Shown: positions 17,155 through 27,110 of the stretch, piece after piece | How the letters are laid out: each line of letters starts with the position of its first letter | Numbering within the stretch: the first letter of the stretch is position 1 | DNA from: Mucilaginibacter rubeus | GTDB lineage: Bacteria > Bacteroidota > Bacteroidia > Sphingobacteriales > Sphingobacteriaceae | Length of the DNA: 64,000 nucleotides | Direction of reading: 5' to 3' | Assembly (NCBI RefSeq): GCF_003286415.2 | Contig: NZ_CP043450.1 | Span: forward strand, 3,472,001 to 3,536,000 | Made by a program: the position numbers and the translations under genes | The notes under the pieces: model-generated | What the model saw: only the letters and a program-made list of their open reading frames with translations | The model's database searches: none | Told to the model about the DNA's origin: nothing

Positions 17155-18336
17155 TTATACCGGCAATGTGAACCAGAAAGTGCTGCCCCTGCCCTGCTCG
17201 CTTTCAACGCCAATTTCGCCGCCGTGCTGTTTAACAATTTCAGAACTTATATATAAACCTAATCCAAGACCGGCCTGCGGAGCTCCGTTTTCAGAACGGA
17301 AATAGCGCTTAAATATATGTGGTAGCTGATCAGGATCAATGCCTGGCCCTTTATCCGACACTTCAATGCGAACATGATCAGACAACCGGGAAATCCGGAT
17401 CAAAATGATCCTGGAGTCCGGGGCATATTTCATTGCATTTTCTATAAGGTTAACAAGTACCTGTTCTACCCTTTCCTCATCAGCAACAACCCGAACAGAT
17501 AAATCACCTTCAATATCCAGCTCGTGTTTACCCGAAACCTTAAGCAAATCACAACAATGATTAATGAGTTTGCCTAAATCAAAATATGTTTTGTTTAAAC
17601 TGTATTTACGCGCCGCAAGTCTGCTGGCGTCAAATAAGTCGTTTACCAGGAAAGCCAATTTGTTTACGCTCCTGTTGGCCTGCTCTATCATTGCTTTTTG
17701 CAGGGCAACCGCGCCTTCATCCTGATGGGTATGTAAAATCTGAACCGCAGCTTTTAACGCTGTCACCGGGGTGCGCATCTCATGGCTGGCTACGGCAATA
17801 AATTCGTCCCGCTGCTGAAGCAAAGCAAGGTTTTCAGACCTTAGCTGTGTTTGTTCCATTGCCACATCCGCAAGCTTTTTTAATAGCTTTCTTTCTTTTT
17901 CGGTAAGCGAGCGGGGCTCCATGTCAATTAAACATAATGTACCGATGATAAAACCATCTGGAGTAATGATGGGCGCTCCGGCATAAAAACGGATTCGCAG
18001 TTTATCTACAACATAAGGGTGATTAACAAAAAGTTCATGTTGATGAGTATCCTCAACCAGGAGCAAATCCGGCTGCAAAATGGCTACAGCGCAAAAACCT
18101 TCATTACGGCTTACATATTGAATACCGTTCAGGCCTACTTCGGCTTTAATAAACTCTGTATCAGAATTTAAAAACGAAATATGACTGATTGGGCATGAGA
18201 ACAATTCGCATGCAAGCTCACATATACTATCGAAGGCTTTTTCGCGGTGTGAATTAAATATCTGATAGCGTTCAAGCGCGGCAACTCGTTCCGCATCATT
18301 ATCCGGTATCAGGTTAATTCCATAAACGTTGTCCAT
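17155..18336 (-). CDS. Cytoplasmic GAF-domain sensor histidine kinase
   Basis: A 393-residue kinase without membrane segments. The N-terminal half (residues about 25-160) is a GAF domain, with GFCAVAILQPDLLLVEDT and AGAPIITPDGFIIGTLCLID as characteristic strands. HisKA follows with VASHEMRTPVTALKAAVQIL (phospho-accepting His near residue 185). The HATPase domain has the N box LIENAMKYAP, G1 DKGPGIDP, and the G2 segment GLGLGLYIS. No response regulator is adjacent, so it is an orphan kinase. GAF-HisKA proteins of this layout sense small ligands, redox state or light in other organisms; the signal here is unknown. Confidence 0.9.
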   Translation of the reverse strand: MDNVYGINLIPDNDAERVAALERYQIFNSHREKAFDSICELACELFSCPISHISFLNSDTEFIKAEVGLNGIQYVSRNEGFCAVAILQPDLLLVEDTHQHELFVNHPYVVDKLRIRFYAGAPIITPDGFIIGTLCLIDMEPRSLTEKERKLLKKLADVAMEQTQLRSENLALLQQRDEFIAVASHEMRTPVTALKAAVQILHTHQDEGAVALQKAMIEQANRSVNKLAFLVNDLFDASRLAARKYSLNKTYFDLGKLINHCCDLLKVSGKHELDIEGDLSVRVVADEERVEQVLVNLIENAMKYAPDSRIILIRISRLSDHVRIEVSDKGPGIDPDQLPHIFKRYFRSENGAPQAGLGLGLYISSEIVKQHGGEIGVESEQGRGSTFWFTLPV

Positions 18337-18484
18337 AAAGCGGTTATAGGTTTCTCAAAAGCTAATATATTATTTATTAATTAAAATACTTCATAAAATA
18401 CTTAATAAATACACTACATCATTTTAATTCCTTTTAAAAACTTCGATTATTCTGTGAGACAGCAGGAATCTAAACTTAATTCTC

Positions 18485-19921
18485 CTATTTAAACAAACCC
18501 GGATAATACCTGGCAATCATATCTTTTTCATCATTTTTCAGGTCTGATAATAAGACCGGTGTATCCTGGGGCCTTACGCCTTTCTGGTTGATCCGGTTCA
18601 TCAGGCTCCAGTCTTTTACCGGCTTTTCCGGCGATGGATCGGCAGGTTCTTTTGCAGGCAGGTCATATCGTGTAAAATCTACCACCATTTCTGGTGTGTT
18701 TTTGTGCCAGTTCTTTAGCGTTGCCAGGCGAAACTCCCTGTTCATATACCACTTGATTTCCTGATTGCCCCAGGAATTGCCTATACCCAATCCCCTTTCT
18801 TCAAACCTGTAGTTCCAGCGGCTATTATCCCGGTATTGGTTACGCCACAGCTCACCATACTCTCCAAAGGTTACGAACTTCACATCGGGCCAGCGCTGCA
18901 CTGTGGCACTTGTCCATTTCTCCAATGCCCGGTAGGCCAATGTATCGTCCCAATTTTTGCGCTCGGCTATTTTAACCAGAGCGGCTTCCCATATATTAGG
19001 GATCCAGCCGAAACCGTTAAGTTCAAAACCGCGGTCAAAATGTATGGACTGCGTGTGCATTACCGAAAGATGCCCAATTTCCAGACCCCAATCGCCATAG
19101 GTTTCAATAGGACCAACACCACGGCGACTTGCAGCGCCGTTAAAAGGTGTCGTGCCCCATACATTTCCGCTTTGGAGCGCGCACAAAAAGTCGACACTCC
19201 AGCCGTCCAGGTTTACACAATCGATAAAATCGCTTTTACCTTGTGCCGGTTTACAAAAATGTTCTTTTGATGGGTAAAATGGGTAAGATGGCGATCCGTC
19301 CGCGCCGCCGCCATCCGTTTCATGTTGGCTCCAGATTACGGCATGTGCCACATGAATATTTTCTTTTTCGGCCAAATAAGCCAGGTTATCAGCAGATAAA
19401 AAGCCGCCCATTACACTTTTGGGGCGGTATCCCTTACCAACCATTGCAGTTATACGCTGCAATGCCTCGGTCATCTCCTGGTTTACACGGTGCCGGGGTA
19501 GGTACATGGCGGGGAAATATCCCGGAAAATAAGAGACCTCATCACCAAATTTAAGCTGACACTCCGCGGCATAATTGCGGATATCTACATAATTCTGGCG
19601 TTTATCTTCAAGCGCGTTTAACGTAAAGCCCCAGGTTAGCCGCCCTCCGGGTACATTCTTTGCAAAAGTTTCCCTTAAACGCTGCACTACTTCCAGCGTA
19701 TGCGCAAAACCTTCGTCGCGCTTGATCAGCTTCACATCCCGAGATACCTCCCAAGGCGAAGTGCGGATCATGATACAAAAAGTTACAAAACGATTGCCCA
19801 TCAAAGATGTAGGGGAATTTCCCGTCAGGAAACCCAGGGGATCGGCCTTTCCCAATAACGGATTAGCCAATACCGCCGCTCCGCCCAGCAGCGTATTCTT
19901 AAAAAAAGTTCTTCTTTCCAT
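18485..19921 (-). CDS. TAT-exported protein of unknown function, distant paralog of the 4702-6390 protein
   Basis: 478 residues with a twin-arginine leader (ERRTFFKNTLLGGAAVLANP). The mature part resembles uncharacterised Bacteroidota proteins that I associate, from memory, with a DUF3863-type family. It has a deacetylase-like or glycosidase-like alpha/beta barrel. The block GYRPKSVMGGFLSADNLAYL, followed by K..I..A..Q...DG....YPSK, matches the corresponding block of the 4702-6390 protein. Several His, Asp and Trp residues (HAVIWSQHETDG, HTQSIHFDRG) could form an active site. TAT export suggests folding or cofactor loading before export. The substrate is unknown. The next gene upstream (the helicase-nuclease) ends 22 bases away, so they might be co-transcribed, but a functional link is not evident. 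Confidence 0.6.
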   Translation of the reverse strand: MERRTFFKNTLLGGAAVLANPLLGKADPLGFLTGNSPTSLMGNRFVTFCIMIRTSPWEVSRDVKLIKRDEGFAHTLEVVQRLRETFAKNVPGGRLTWGFTLNALEDKRQNYVDIRNYAAECQLKFGDEVSYFPGYFPAMYLPRHRVNQEMTEALQRITAMVGKGYRPKSVMGGFLSADNLAYLAEKENIHVAHAVIWSQHETDGGGADGSPSYPFYPSKEHFCKPAQGKSDFIDCVNLDGWSVDFLCALQSGNVWGTTPFNGAASRRGVGPIETYGDWGLEIGHLSVMHTQSIHFDRGFELNGFGWIPNIWEAALVKIAERKNWDDTLAYRALEKWTSATVQRWPDVKFVTFGEYGELWRNQYRDNSRWNYRFEERGLGIGNSWGNQEIKWYMNREFRLATLKNWHKNTPEMVVDFTRYDLPAKEPADPSPEKPVKDWSLMNRINQKGVRPQDTPVLLSDLKNDEKDMIARYYPGLFK

Positions 19922-19942
19922 TTAGCAGAAATATAGACCGGC

Positions 19943-22900
19943 TTATGCCAGCTTCAGGTTAACGCCTTCAAAAGTTAAGATCCCCGACTGAATTGTTTTT
20001 CCTATCGCTTCAGAAAGTTGCTGACGCATTTCTTCAGTAAGCCTGGCAAAGCCCAATTGTTTGGCCACTAACGGTATAGCGTCTTCCTCGGTAATTGAAA
20101 TAGCACCACGCACTACATCCCTGATGGCCTCATAAATTTCTTCGGGCGCTATCAGTGCCAGCTTTTTATAGGCAGATGGCAACTTACTCCGGTCGCGAAC
20201 AACGGGCCGTTCCATTTCCGGCGTCCACAAAAACTCATCTTTAACAATCACCTTACCTTCATCTTTAGCTTGTTGCAAGGCCTGCGTTAACGTATAACGG
20301 ATCCTTGAACCAACTTTAGCTATTCCTGCAGCTTCAGTAATGCGCTTGGCCATTTCATCAAAATGTACCGGGCTTTCTATTTGTACAACCTCAGAGATCC
20401 AATTCCCCAATTCGGCGAAGGTATACAGCTGAAACTCGTCGCGAAGATGTTCAATGTGAACGTCCGCCAGCTTGTATTCCTGAATTACAGGGGCTGTTTC
20501 GGCTGCGACTTCCCGGCGAATCTCATCCGGTAAAATATCGGCCTCCACATCATTGCTTTCGGTTGAATGTTTAGCTGCTTCAATGGCGCCAAGTAAGCGG
20601 TTCAATTCGCGTGACGGATTACGGTACCAGTCTGTGCTCCAAACCTGGTATAAGTTCCAGCCAAACAGCTCCAACACCTGCCCTCTTAAACGGTCGCGAT
20701 CAGTTGCTGATGCCGCGCTGTCATAAGCCTTACCATCGCATATGAGCCCTAAAATGTAGCGACCCGGATTTTCAGGATCCACAACCGCCAGATCCAGGTA
20801 GAAACCCGGTGAACCCACACGGTCACGTACAATGTAACCGGCTTTTTTGAGTTGATGTGCTACTTCTTCTTCAAATGGCCTGAGCTCTTGCGGGATAAAT
20901 GCCTCCGGCTTATCAAATTTGGCGTGCTGCGCAAAATACAGGAAGCTTTTGAGTGCGCGGATACCGAAGCGTGCCGACTCACCCAGCTTGATGTCTTCAG
21001 CAGTGATATTGGTAAACACTTCGCAGCGCATTTTGGCCCTTGTAATCAAAACATTCAATCGACGTTCCCCGCCTTCGTTATTCAGCGGGCCGAAGTTCAT
21101 TGGTATTTTGCCATCTTCCGTACGGCCATAGCCAATACTGATCAGGATCACATCCCGCTCATCGCCCTGTACATTTTCAAGGTTTTTGATAAAGAACGGT
21201 TCATCCGGTCGCCCGGTAAAAAAGCTTTCCGTTGCAGGGTTAGCGTTTCGCTCAATTTCAAGCGCCGCCTGTATAGCCTGTGCCTGGGCTGTGCTGAATG
21301 CAACTACACCAAGACTTTGTGCAGGATATTTGCCGGCATGTGCTATTACCGCTTTGGCAACGGCCTTCGCCTCTAAGGGATTGCTACGCGTTTTGCCACG
21401 GTCGTAAATGGCATCGGGTAAATGATTAAAACGTAAGCCAAGGTTCTGCCTTGAACCGGGGCTTGGAAATATCACCAGCTTATCCTCATAAAATTCATGG
21501 TTAGATAAGGTAATCAGCGATTCGTGCTGGCTACGGTAATGCCATTTGAGCATACGCGTAGGTGCGCCCTGCCCGTCGCACATCCCCAAAATACTTTGCA
21601 TATCCGCCGTAACATTCTCTTCCTCCTCAATATCGGTATTCAGCTTATCAAAAAAGCTGGTTGGAGGTAACTGACGGGTATCGCCAACTACCACCAATTG
21701 TTTACCGCGGGCAATGGCTCCGATAGCATCTACTGGACGTACCTGGCTGGCTTCGTCAAAAACAACCAGATCAAAATCTATAGCGCCCGGCGGCAGAAAA
21801 TTGGCGATAGACATAGGGCTCATCATCCATACCGGTTTAACAGCCTGCATGGCTTTGCCTGCTTCTTCTACCAGTTTACGAATGGGCATATGCCGCGCTT
21901 TTTTGTTAAATTCGGTTTTCAGGGTATTTACCTGGCCACCGGCACCGTTTTTGGGCAAACCTTCCCAATGCCTAAGCGCCACTACTGCCCTGTTATAATA
22001 AAGATTAACCTGATCAAGCTTTTTGAATTTGGCGATAACCTCTTCATGGCTGGCCCGCTCAAACTTGGTGATTTCCGGACTGGTTCTGAAAGCCTGTTCT
22101 ATCAAATACTCATACCAGGTTTTCTGCAGGCTGATCTTTAACAAATCTCTGGCTTCGTCCCAGTTTGCGGCCAGTGTGGTCAGGAACGATAAGCCTTCTT
22201 TTTCGGCCTGTGCACAAAGCTGGTTCCAGTCGATAGCCAACTGCAACTCTCCAAAATGCGCTATCCAGCTTTTCCATGTATGTTCCTGCTCTGCATAAGT
22301 TTTTGGGAACACATTCAATTTTAATGCAAGCAATGCCCTAACCCGCTGCTCGCTGTTAACTTTTAACGCGTTACGGAGTTTGCTCAGGTAATCGGCCGCA
22401 ATCGCAGGTATTTCCAGTTTACTTAGATAGCTTAATAAAAGTGGATCGTTGATACCCGCTAAATAGTTAGCTGCCGCGTGTAACGACCTCCAATCCGAAC
22501 GTTGTTTAAGCCAGCGGTTGCCAAAAAGACTTAACGCAAAGGTATCATATTGCCGTAACTGATTTTCCAGCCTACGCGCCTCCGAAATGGCATCTACCAA
22601 TTTGAGTTTTTCGGAAGCATCATCCGGTAAGGTAATTTTCAATAAAGATGCCAGTTGCTGTTTACTCTTGCGATAATCGCCATTGAAGATTTTATACCAT
22701 TTATCGCCATAGCTAACAATATTACGCCGGATCTCAAGGATATCCTGCGACCATGCTTCCGCTACAAAAGTGTCTTTATATTGCCGGTATAAATTTTCAA
22801 GCTCTTCGCCTGTATCCAGCAACTCTTTGATATCAGCAGCCTTGGTACGCCAGATAGGGTCCGTGATATTCAGTTCTTTCAAATCTGGTGCCGAAGCTGC

Positions 22901-24505
22901 CTTTTCCAACAGCGCTTCTAACGCGGGGATTCCTTCATCTGTTAAGGGAACTGTGAAACCTGTACCTGCATGGATACTATTCAATAAGCTTAACAATTCG
23001 CTTACTGCCAGCTGCGCGGCTTCCATATATGATAAAATTGTTCCCTTTTCGTGCGGGAGCAAAACCATCAAACCGGTTCCGTAAAAGATCAGGTTGGACG
23101 GCGTTCCGATATCTTTAAGCCGTGCCTGTATACGGTCGGCCCATTCTTCAGCCAGTCGAACTTTTTCGGCATCCCAATCTGCCATGTTTTCGATAGGCAG
23201 CTTAATCAAATTACGACCAGCGGCCAACCCATCAATCTGCAATAAAAAACCGATGACCTGCTGCGCGGTTAAACCACTTCCAGAAAGCTGGTTGTTGATT
23301 GCACGGCAATAATCATTAAGTTCGGCCCGGTAAATCTCCAGCATCCTGATCTCGAGTTCAAGCTTAGCTGTTTGAGGTTTACCGAGATCCATAACACGCT
23401 TTATTTCCTGCAACACATCACGTTTGTTGGTTTTGTGGCTATGCAGCTCCAGGCACACCGTACCCAGGTCAATATTATCCAACCTGCGTTTTACCACATC
23501 AAGCGCGGCCATTTTTTCGGCCACGAATAAAACTTTCTTCCCCTGCCCCACGGCATTGGCAATAATATTAGTGATGGTTTGCGATTTACCGGTACCCGGC
23601 GGCCCCTGTATCACCAGGTTACTGCCTTCCTGTACCGCCAGCATTGCCATTAACTGAGAGCTATCAGCATCAACCACCCTAAAAAGTTCGTTAGCTTTGG
23701 TATCAGCATCAAGGTCCTGCTCGTCCTCCGGTACATCTTCGTGAAACCCGTTATCCAAAAGCGCCTGCACATTGAGATGGTTTTCGGGCTTTACAGCTTT
23801 TGGCCATTGCTCTGTATCCAAATCATTATAGATGAGAAATTTGCCGAAGGAAAAGAAGCCAAGCTCAATGGCATCAGGTTTAACCGACCAATTAGCTTGT
23901 TTCCCGATATGCGACCGGATATCGGCTATATAATCGTTAAAAACAAACTCTTCATCATCTGACATATCAGGTATAGTGATATTGAAATCACTTTTCATTT
24001 TGGCCTGAAGGGATAGGTTTGCACCAATCTCGGCACCGGTATAACGTAACCGGAAACGTTCCTGGGCGCTTGACCGTTCCAAACTTACCGGCACCAACAC
24101 CAGCGGTGCCGAGCGCAATGTTTCGGGATCACCGGCATCACACCAATGCAACATGCCCAATGCAAGGTATAACAGGTTAACGCCTTGCTCTTCAATGCTG
24201 GTTCTTGCAAAATAATAGGTATTCAGTAGCCGAGTCTGGAGCTTTTGCTCATCCTCGTCGGTTTGCAGCCGGGTATCCTGGTATTTGGCCTCATCCTCCG
24301 GAAAAAGCTGCCCTTCCTTTAGCGCCAGAAAAGTCATGGCTTTTTGCTGCCGCACTAAAATATCATAAACATATTCCGCTTTTTCATCTGCGATATGTAC
24401 GCCTTTACCTTTGGTGAGCTTATAATTCAGTAAAGGGTTTCGAAGCCCCAGGTCAAGCAATTCCTTCCTGGAGGATGCTAACCGGGACTGTATAGTTTCC
24501 TGCAT
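19943..24505 (-). CDS. Giant SF1 helicase-nuclease (DUF4011 / AAA / Vsr-like nuclease / DUF3320)
   Basis: A 1520-residue cytoplasmic protein. Order of domains: DUF4011-type N-terminus (SRKELLDLGLRNPLLNYKL, residues 7-27), SF1 motor part A with Walker A IQGPPGTGKSQT near residue 300, a long helical insertion (about 400-880), Walker B VVFDEASQV near 918 and GDTRQLPPTSFFDKL, then motor part B with MLKWHYRSQHESL, VQGDERDVILISIGYG and LNVLITRAK. Residues about 1215-1300 form a Vsr/MTES_1575-type PD-(D/E)xK nuclease: PGFYLDLAVVDP followed by LICDGKAYDS, the D and D-x-K of the active site. The last 50 residues are a DUF3320 domain. Similar helicase-nuclease fusions occur among phage-defence proteins, so a role in DNA restriction or repair is plausible. 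It is the only such gene here; no methylase is adjacent. Confidence 0.85.
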   Translation of the reverse strand: MQETIQSRLASSRKELLDLGLRNPLLNYKLTKGKGVHIADEKAEYVYDILVRQQKAMTFLALKEGQLFPEDEAKYQDTRLQTDEDEQKLQTRLLNTYYFARTSIEEQGVNLLYLALGMLHWCDAGDPETLRSAPLVLVPVSLERSSAQERFRLRYTGAEIGANLSLQAKMKSDFNITIPDMSDDEEFVFNDYIADIRSHIGKQANWSVKPDAIELGFFSFGKFLIYNDLDTEQWPKAVKPENHLNVQALLDNGFHEDVPEDEQDLDADTKANELFRVVDADSSQLMAMLAVQEGSNLVIQGPPGTGKSQTITNIIANAVGQGKKVLFVAEKMAALDVVKRRLDNIDLGTVCLELHSHKTNKRDVLQEIKRVMDLGKPQTAKLELEIRMLEIYRAELNDYCRAINNQLSGSGLTAQQVIGFLLQIDGLAAGRNLIKLPIENMADWDAEKVRLAEEWADRIQARLKDIGTPSNLIFYGTGLMVLLPHEKGTILSYMEAAQLAVSELLSLLNSIHAGTGFTVPLTDEGIPALEALLEKAASAPDLKELNITDPIWRTKAADIKELLDTGEELENLYRQYKDTFVAEAWSQDILEIRRNIVSYGDKWYKIFNGDYRKSKQQLASLLKITLPDDASEKLKLVDAISEARRLENQLRQYDTFALSLFGNRWLKQRSDWRSLHAAANYLAGINDPLLLSYLSKLEIPAIAADYLSKLRNALKVNSEQRVRALLALKLNVFPKTYAEQEHTWKSWIAHFGELQLAIDWNQLCAQAEKEGLSFLTTLAANWDEARDLLKISLQKTWYEYLIEQAFRTSPEITKFERASHEEVIAKFKKLDQVNLYYNRAVVALRHWEGLPKNGAGGQVNTLKTEFNKKARHMPIRKLVEEAGKAMQAVKPVWMMSPMSIANFLPPGAIDFDLVVFDEASQVRPVDAIGAIARGKQLVVVGDTRQLPPTSFFDKLNTDIEEEENVTADMQSILGMCDGQGAPTRMLKWHYRSQHESLITLSNHEFYEDKLVIFPSPGSRQNLGLRFNHLPDAIYDRGKTRSNPLEAKAVAKAVIAHAGKYPAQSLGVVAFSTAQAQAIQAALEIERNANPATESFFTGRPDEPFFIKNLENVQGDERDVILISIGYGRTEDGKIPMNFGPLNNEGGERRLNVLITRAKMRCEVFTNITAEDIKLGESARFGIRALKSFLYFAQHAKFDKPEAFIPQELRPFEEEVAHQLKKAGYIVRDRVGSPGFYLDLAVVDPENPGRYILGLICDGKAYDSAASATDRDRLRGQVLELFGWNLYQVWSTDWYRNPSRELNRLLGAIEAAKHSTESNDVEADILPDEIRREVAAETAPVIQEYKLADVHIEHLRDEFQLYTFAELGNWISEVVQIESPVHFDEMAKRITEAAGIAKVGSRIRYTLTQALQQAKDEGKVIVKDEFLWTPEMERPVVRDRSKLPSAYKKLALIAPEEIYEAIRDVVRGAISITEEDAIPLVAKQLGFARLTEEMRQQLSEAIGKTIQSGILTFEGVNLKLA

Positions 24506-24660
24506 ATTTTCAAAGCTAATAAAAGGACAGTAATTTTTAAACTTCGGTGAGCTGCAATACGGTTACGGTTTGTAACAATGCTTATATCTGGGAGATAGTA
24601 AACAAACAACACACCAACATCTTCATTTCAAATCATTACAATGGCTTAATCCCACCTATC

Positions 24661-25551
24661 TTAATTACCGTGATACCCCGAGGCTTCCAGAAAAGTGGTG
24701 ACATCTGTTGCTTTAGCGTAATCCAGACCAACCAATTGTTTAATAGCGTCCGCCTTATTTATAGCTTTATCGTAATAAGATTTACAAATTTGATAGCCAA
24801 CAAAATAACCAAGATCAGGCGCCGGCAAATCTGGGTTATTACCGGTGCTTACCCAATTGTCATTTTTGTTGGTATACATATCTTTTTTGAAAGCGACCCA
24901 TACTTCCTGCTCATGCTTGAAGCCATATTTCATATAGGGGGATTGCACCGATATGCCTGTGATAATATAGGACAAAAAATCGCAGGAGCCTTCCCGGATT
25001 GAAGAAGTTAGCACATCGATTTTTTTGAAATCGGGGCGCTTTTGCTGGGTATGCACGTATTCATGTATGGCCATTCGTATAAGTTCATCCTCTTTCAACT
25101 TTGGATCTGCCAGCACAACCTCTACGCCTATAAGCGAAAGATTTCCCCTTATGGTACCACCTTGTTGCCTGATCCCGATGAGAAAATATATCTGAGCAGG
25201 AGTGAGATCGGGGTATAACGCTTTAAAATGAGTAATGTATTTATCAAGCTTGATCGTGGCCCGGTCAACCAAGGCTGTTTTCATACGTAATGAATCCCAA
25301 AATGCCGGGTAACTTTTCAGCAAGGAAAGCCATTTGCTGTCGAGATCGTTTTTATTTCGCATGAAAGCTTTTAATCCGTCGCTCGCTTTATCTATATACA
25401 AGCGCCTGACTACATCAATTTGCTTTGCAGAATCAGATAGTGTAAGCACACTATCTCTCATTATCCAGAAATTTCGAAAGTCTGTTTGGTAAACCTGCTG
25501 CGCAAAACATCCAAAGGGTAAAAATATCAATAGTATTAACAGACGTTTCAT
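24661..25551 (-). CDS. Secreted HExxH metallopeptidase-like protein (DUF2268/GldB-like)
   Basis: The ATG at 25551 is used because it begins a signal peptide (KRLLILLIFLPFGCFAQQ, cleavage near FAQ); an upstream start would add 13 polar residues. The 296-residue product carries AIHEYVHTQQ (HExxH near residue 160) with a downstream Glu in SIREGSCDFLSY, the pattern of gluzincin-type peptidases related to DUF2268 and GldB. The flanking region LSLIGVEVVLADPKLKEDEL is family-like. Substrate unknown. It lies between the helicase and a separate M4 protease operon, all on the minus strand. Confidence 0.65.
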   Translation of the reverse strand: MKRLLILLIFLPFGCFAQQVYQTDFRNFWIMRDSVLTLSDSAKQIDVVRRLYIDKASDGLKAFMRNKNDLDSKWLSLLKSYPAFWDSLRMKTALVDRATIKLDKYITHFKALYPDLTPAQIYFLIGIRQQGGTIRGNLSLIGVEVVLADPKLKEDELIRMAIHEYVHTQQKRPDFKKIDVLTSSIREGSCDFLSYIITGISVQSPYMKYGFKHEQEVWVAFKKDMYTNKNDNWVSTGNNPDLPAPDLGYFVGYQICKSYYDKAINKADAIKQLVGLDYAKATDVTTFLEASGYHGN

Positions 25552-25708
25552 ATGTAGTTGTTTAAACTTAACAGAATTACAGCGCCTCACATTTTCCCCA
25601 ATATTTTAATGCAAAACATCCTTTACCCAATTAAAGCAAAGATGATCTTTACAGTACCATCTTTGCTTTGATCAAGAATGACAATTAAAACTCAATTCGA
25701 TTTCAAAA

Positions 25709-25996
25709 CTAAACGAGTTCATCTCTGACCGAATCCTTAATTGAAGTTGGCACCAGATCCTCCGTTGTCTCTATACTTTCAACGCCTTCACCTGTTGTAC
25801 GGGAAATTTTATATAAAAAGGTATCCGGCGACTGCGGGGATGCTGAGCTACTTTTTTTCGTGAATAAATTATTCACCGCTTGCTTATCATCGTCGGTTAA
25901 TTGGTTCATATCAATTTCGCCGACGCTTTTAATCCGGGAATTAGTTATGCCGAATCCGGCAAGGCCGCCAATTCGCTCAACTTTTAATAGTGTCAT
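25709..25996 (-). CDS. Emfourin-like protein, predicted inhibitor of the adjacent M4 protease
   Basis: The ATG at 25996 follows the protease stop (26007) by 10 bases; the longer frame starts at a TTG inside the protease gene. The 95-residue protein begins MTLLKVERIGGLAGF, the emfourin-type pattern (a strand with R-x-GG-x-x-G), with the acidic stretch DMNQLTDDDKQAVNNLF in the middle. Emfourin is a known slow-binding inhibitor of protealysin encoded next to it, so the pairing here supports the assignment. It has no signal peptide, like the protease. The most likely role is to block the protease inside the cell. Confidence 0.7.
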   Translation of the reverse strand: MTLLKVERIGGLAGFGITNSRIKSVGEIDMNQLTDDDKQAVNNLFTKKSSSASPQSPDTFLYKISRTTGEGVESIETTEDLVPTSIKDSVRDELV

Positions 25997-26006
25997 GATC
26001 TGATTA

Positions 26007-27110
26007 TTATAATCCAACTGCTTTCCAGGCTTTATCTATAGCTGTTTTGACTGCTTTTTGCCCGGCAAACATACTCTTTGCAACAGAACGGGTGCGGTTA
26101 GCAAATTGTTTCATTGACATGTTTGGCGACGCTCCAAAACCAGTTAACGATTGATACCAGATGCGTCCGGTAATAGTCCAGCTATTGCCCCCTATTGCTG
26201 TAGCTGCTTTATAGAATGCTAAATTGGGGATTCCACTGCTTTCATGTGGATCCATTCCTTTTTTATATTTGGAATAATTATCGGGCTGTGGAGAAAGACA
26301 ATGTGCTGCTCCCGGCTTGGCCATATCACGAAGACAGGTGTAACCTCTCGCTGCCGCGCCAGGCCCCATGATATCACTACCGATCAGCCAATCGGCCGCA
26401 TTTACGTCTTGGTTTTTTTCCCATTGACGAAACATGGAACCAAATACGTCGGAGATACTCTCATTTAAACCGCCGGCTTCATCAGTGTAACTTAAGCCAA
26501 GAGAATATTGCGTTACCCCGTGGGTCAATTCGTGCCCGATAACATCATTCCCTTTAGTGAAATCAAGAAAAATATTGCCATCGCCATCACCATAGGTCAT
26601 TTGCCCTCCGTTCCAAAAGGCGTTATTATAATTTACACTATAATGAATGGAAGAAATCATCGCCATCCCCGCGTTATCAATAGAATTTCGCCCAAATACT
26701 GATTGGTAAAACTTATCAACGCCTGTTGTCTCGTTAAAGGCACGGGTACAAGTCTGATCTGTTGAAAGCTGAGGATTAGGAATCGACACGCCTGGAATTG
26801 TATTATGATGCTGACAATCGTAAACCGTCACCGCCGGCGGAACAATGGGCAAAGCCTGCAAACCGCTTGGCAAAATCTTCTGGGCAGTCAGCGACATCTG
26901 TGTTCTGAAATCGCGGCTTTTGCGCCATTCACTTTCAAACTTCGCAGCATCAGCAAAATATTTACGTTCCTGATCCGTAAGTTTCTCATCACGTGAAAGT
27001 TTCTTAAGAATTTTCTCGGGAACGATAAAACAAGTACAGCCACAGTGATCATGGCTCAAAGTCAATTGTCCTTTTTTCATAACGCCTGTTGTTGATTGCC
27101 TACTCTTCAT
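26007..27110 (-). CDS. M4-family neutral metalloprotease (protealysin type)
   Basis: A 367-residue thermolysin-fold zinc protease. HELTHGVTQYSLGL near residue 190 gives HExxH, and the following GGLNESISDVF gives the third zinc ligand Glu; the C-terminal His region is in KGMDPHESSGIPNLAFYKAA. There is no signal peptide. The N-terminus (residues 1 to about 65) has the short protealysin-type propeptide with CGCTCFIVPEKILKKLSRD, instead of the long FTP/PepSY propeptide of secreted thermolysins. Protealysin-type enzymes have been studied for cytoskeleton cleavage and bacterial invasion; an ordinary role here is unknown. It forms an operon with the downstream emfourin-like gene. Confidence 0.85.
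   Translation of the reverse strand: MKSRQSTTGVMKKGQLTLSHDHCGCTCFIVPEKILKKLSRDEKLTDQERKYFADAAKFESEWRKSRDFRTQMSLTAQKILPSGLQALPIVPPAVTVYDCQHHNTIPGVSIPNPQLSTDQTCTRAFNETTGVDKFYQSVFGRNSIDNAGMAMISSIHYSVNYNNAFWNGGQMTYGDGDGNIFLDFTKGNDVIGHELTHGVTQYSLGLSYTDEAGGLNESISDVFGSMFRQWEKNQDVNAADWLIGSDIMGPGAAARGYTCLRDMAKPGAAHCLSPQPDNYSKYKKGMDPHESSGIPNLAFYKAATAIGGNSWTITGRIWYQSLTGFGASPNMSMKQFANRTRSVAKSMFAGQKAVKTAIDKAWKAVGL

Noticed and set aside
19243..19554. Long plus-strand frames inside the TAT-protein gene.
   Set aside because: Antisense shadows of a well-supported minus-strand gene; codon pattern does not favour them.
20852..21376. 174-codon plus-strand frame inside the helicase-nuclease gene.
   Set aside because: It is antisense to conserved helicase motifs, has no family resemblance and no start context.
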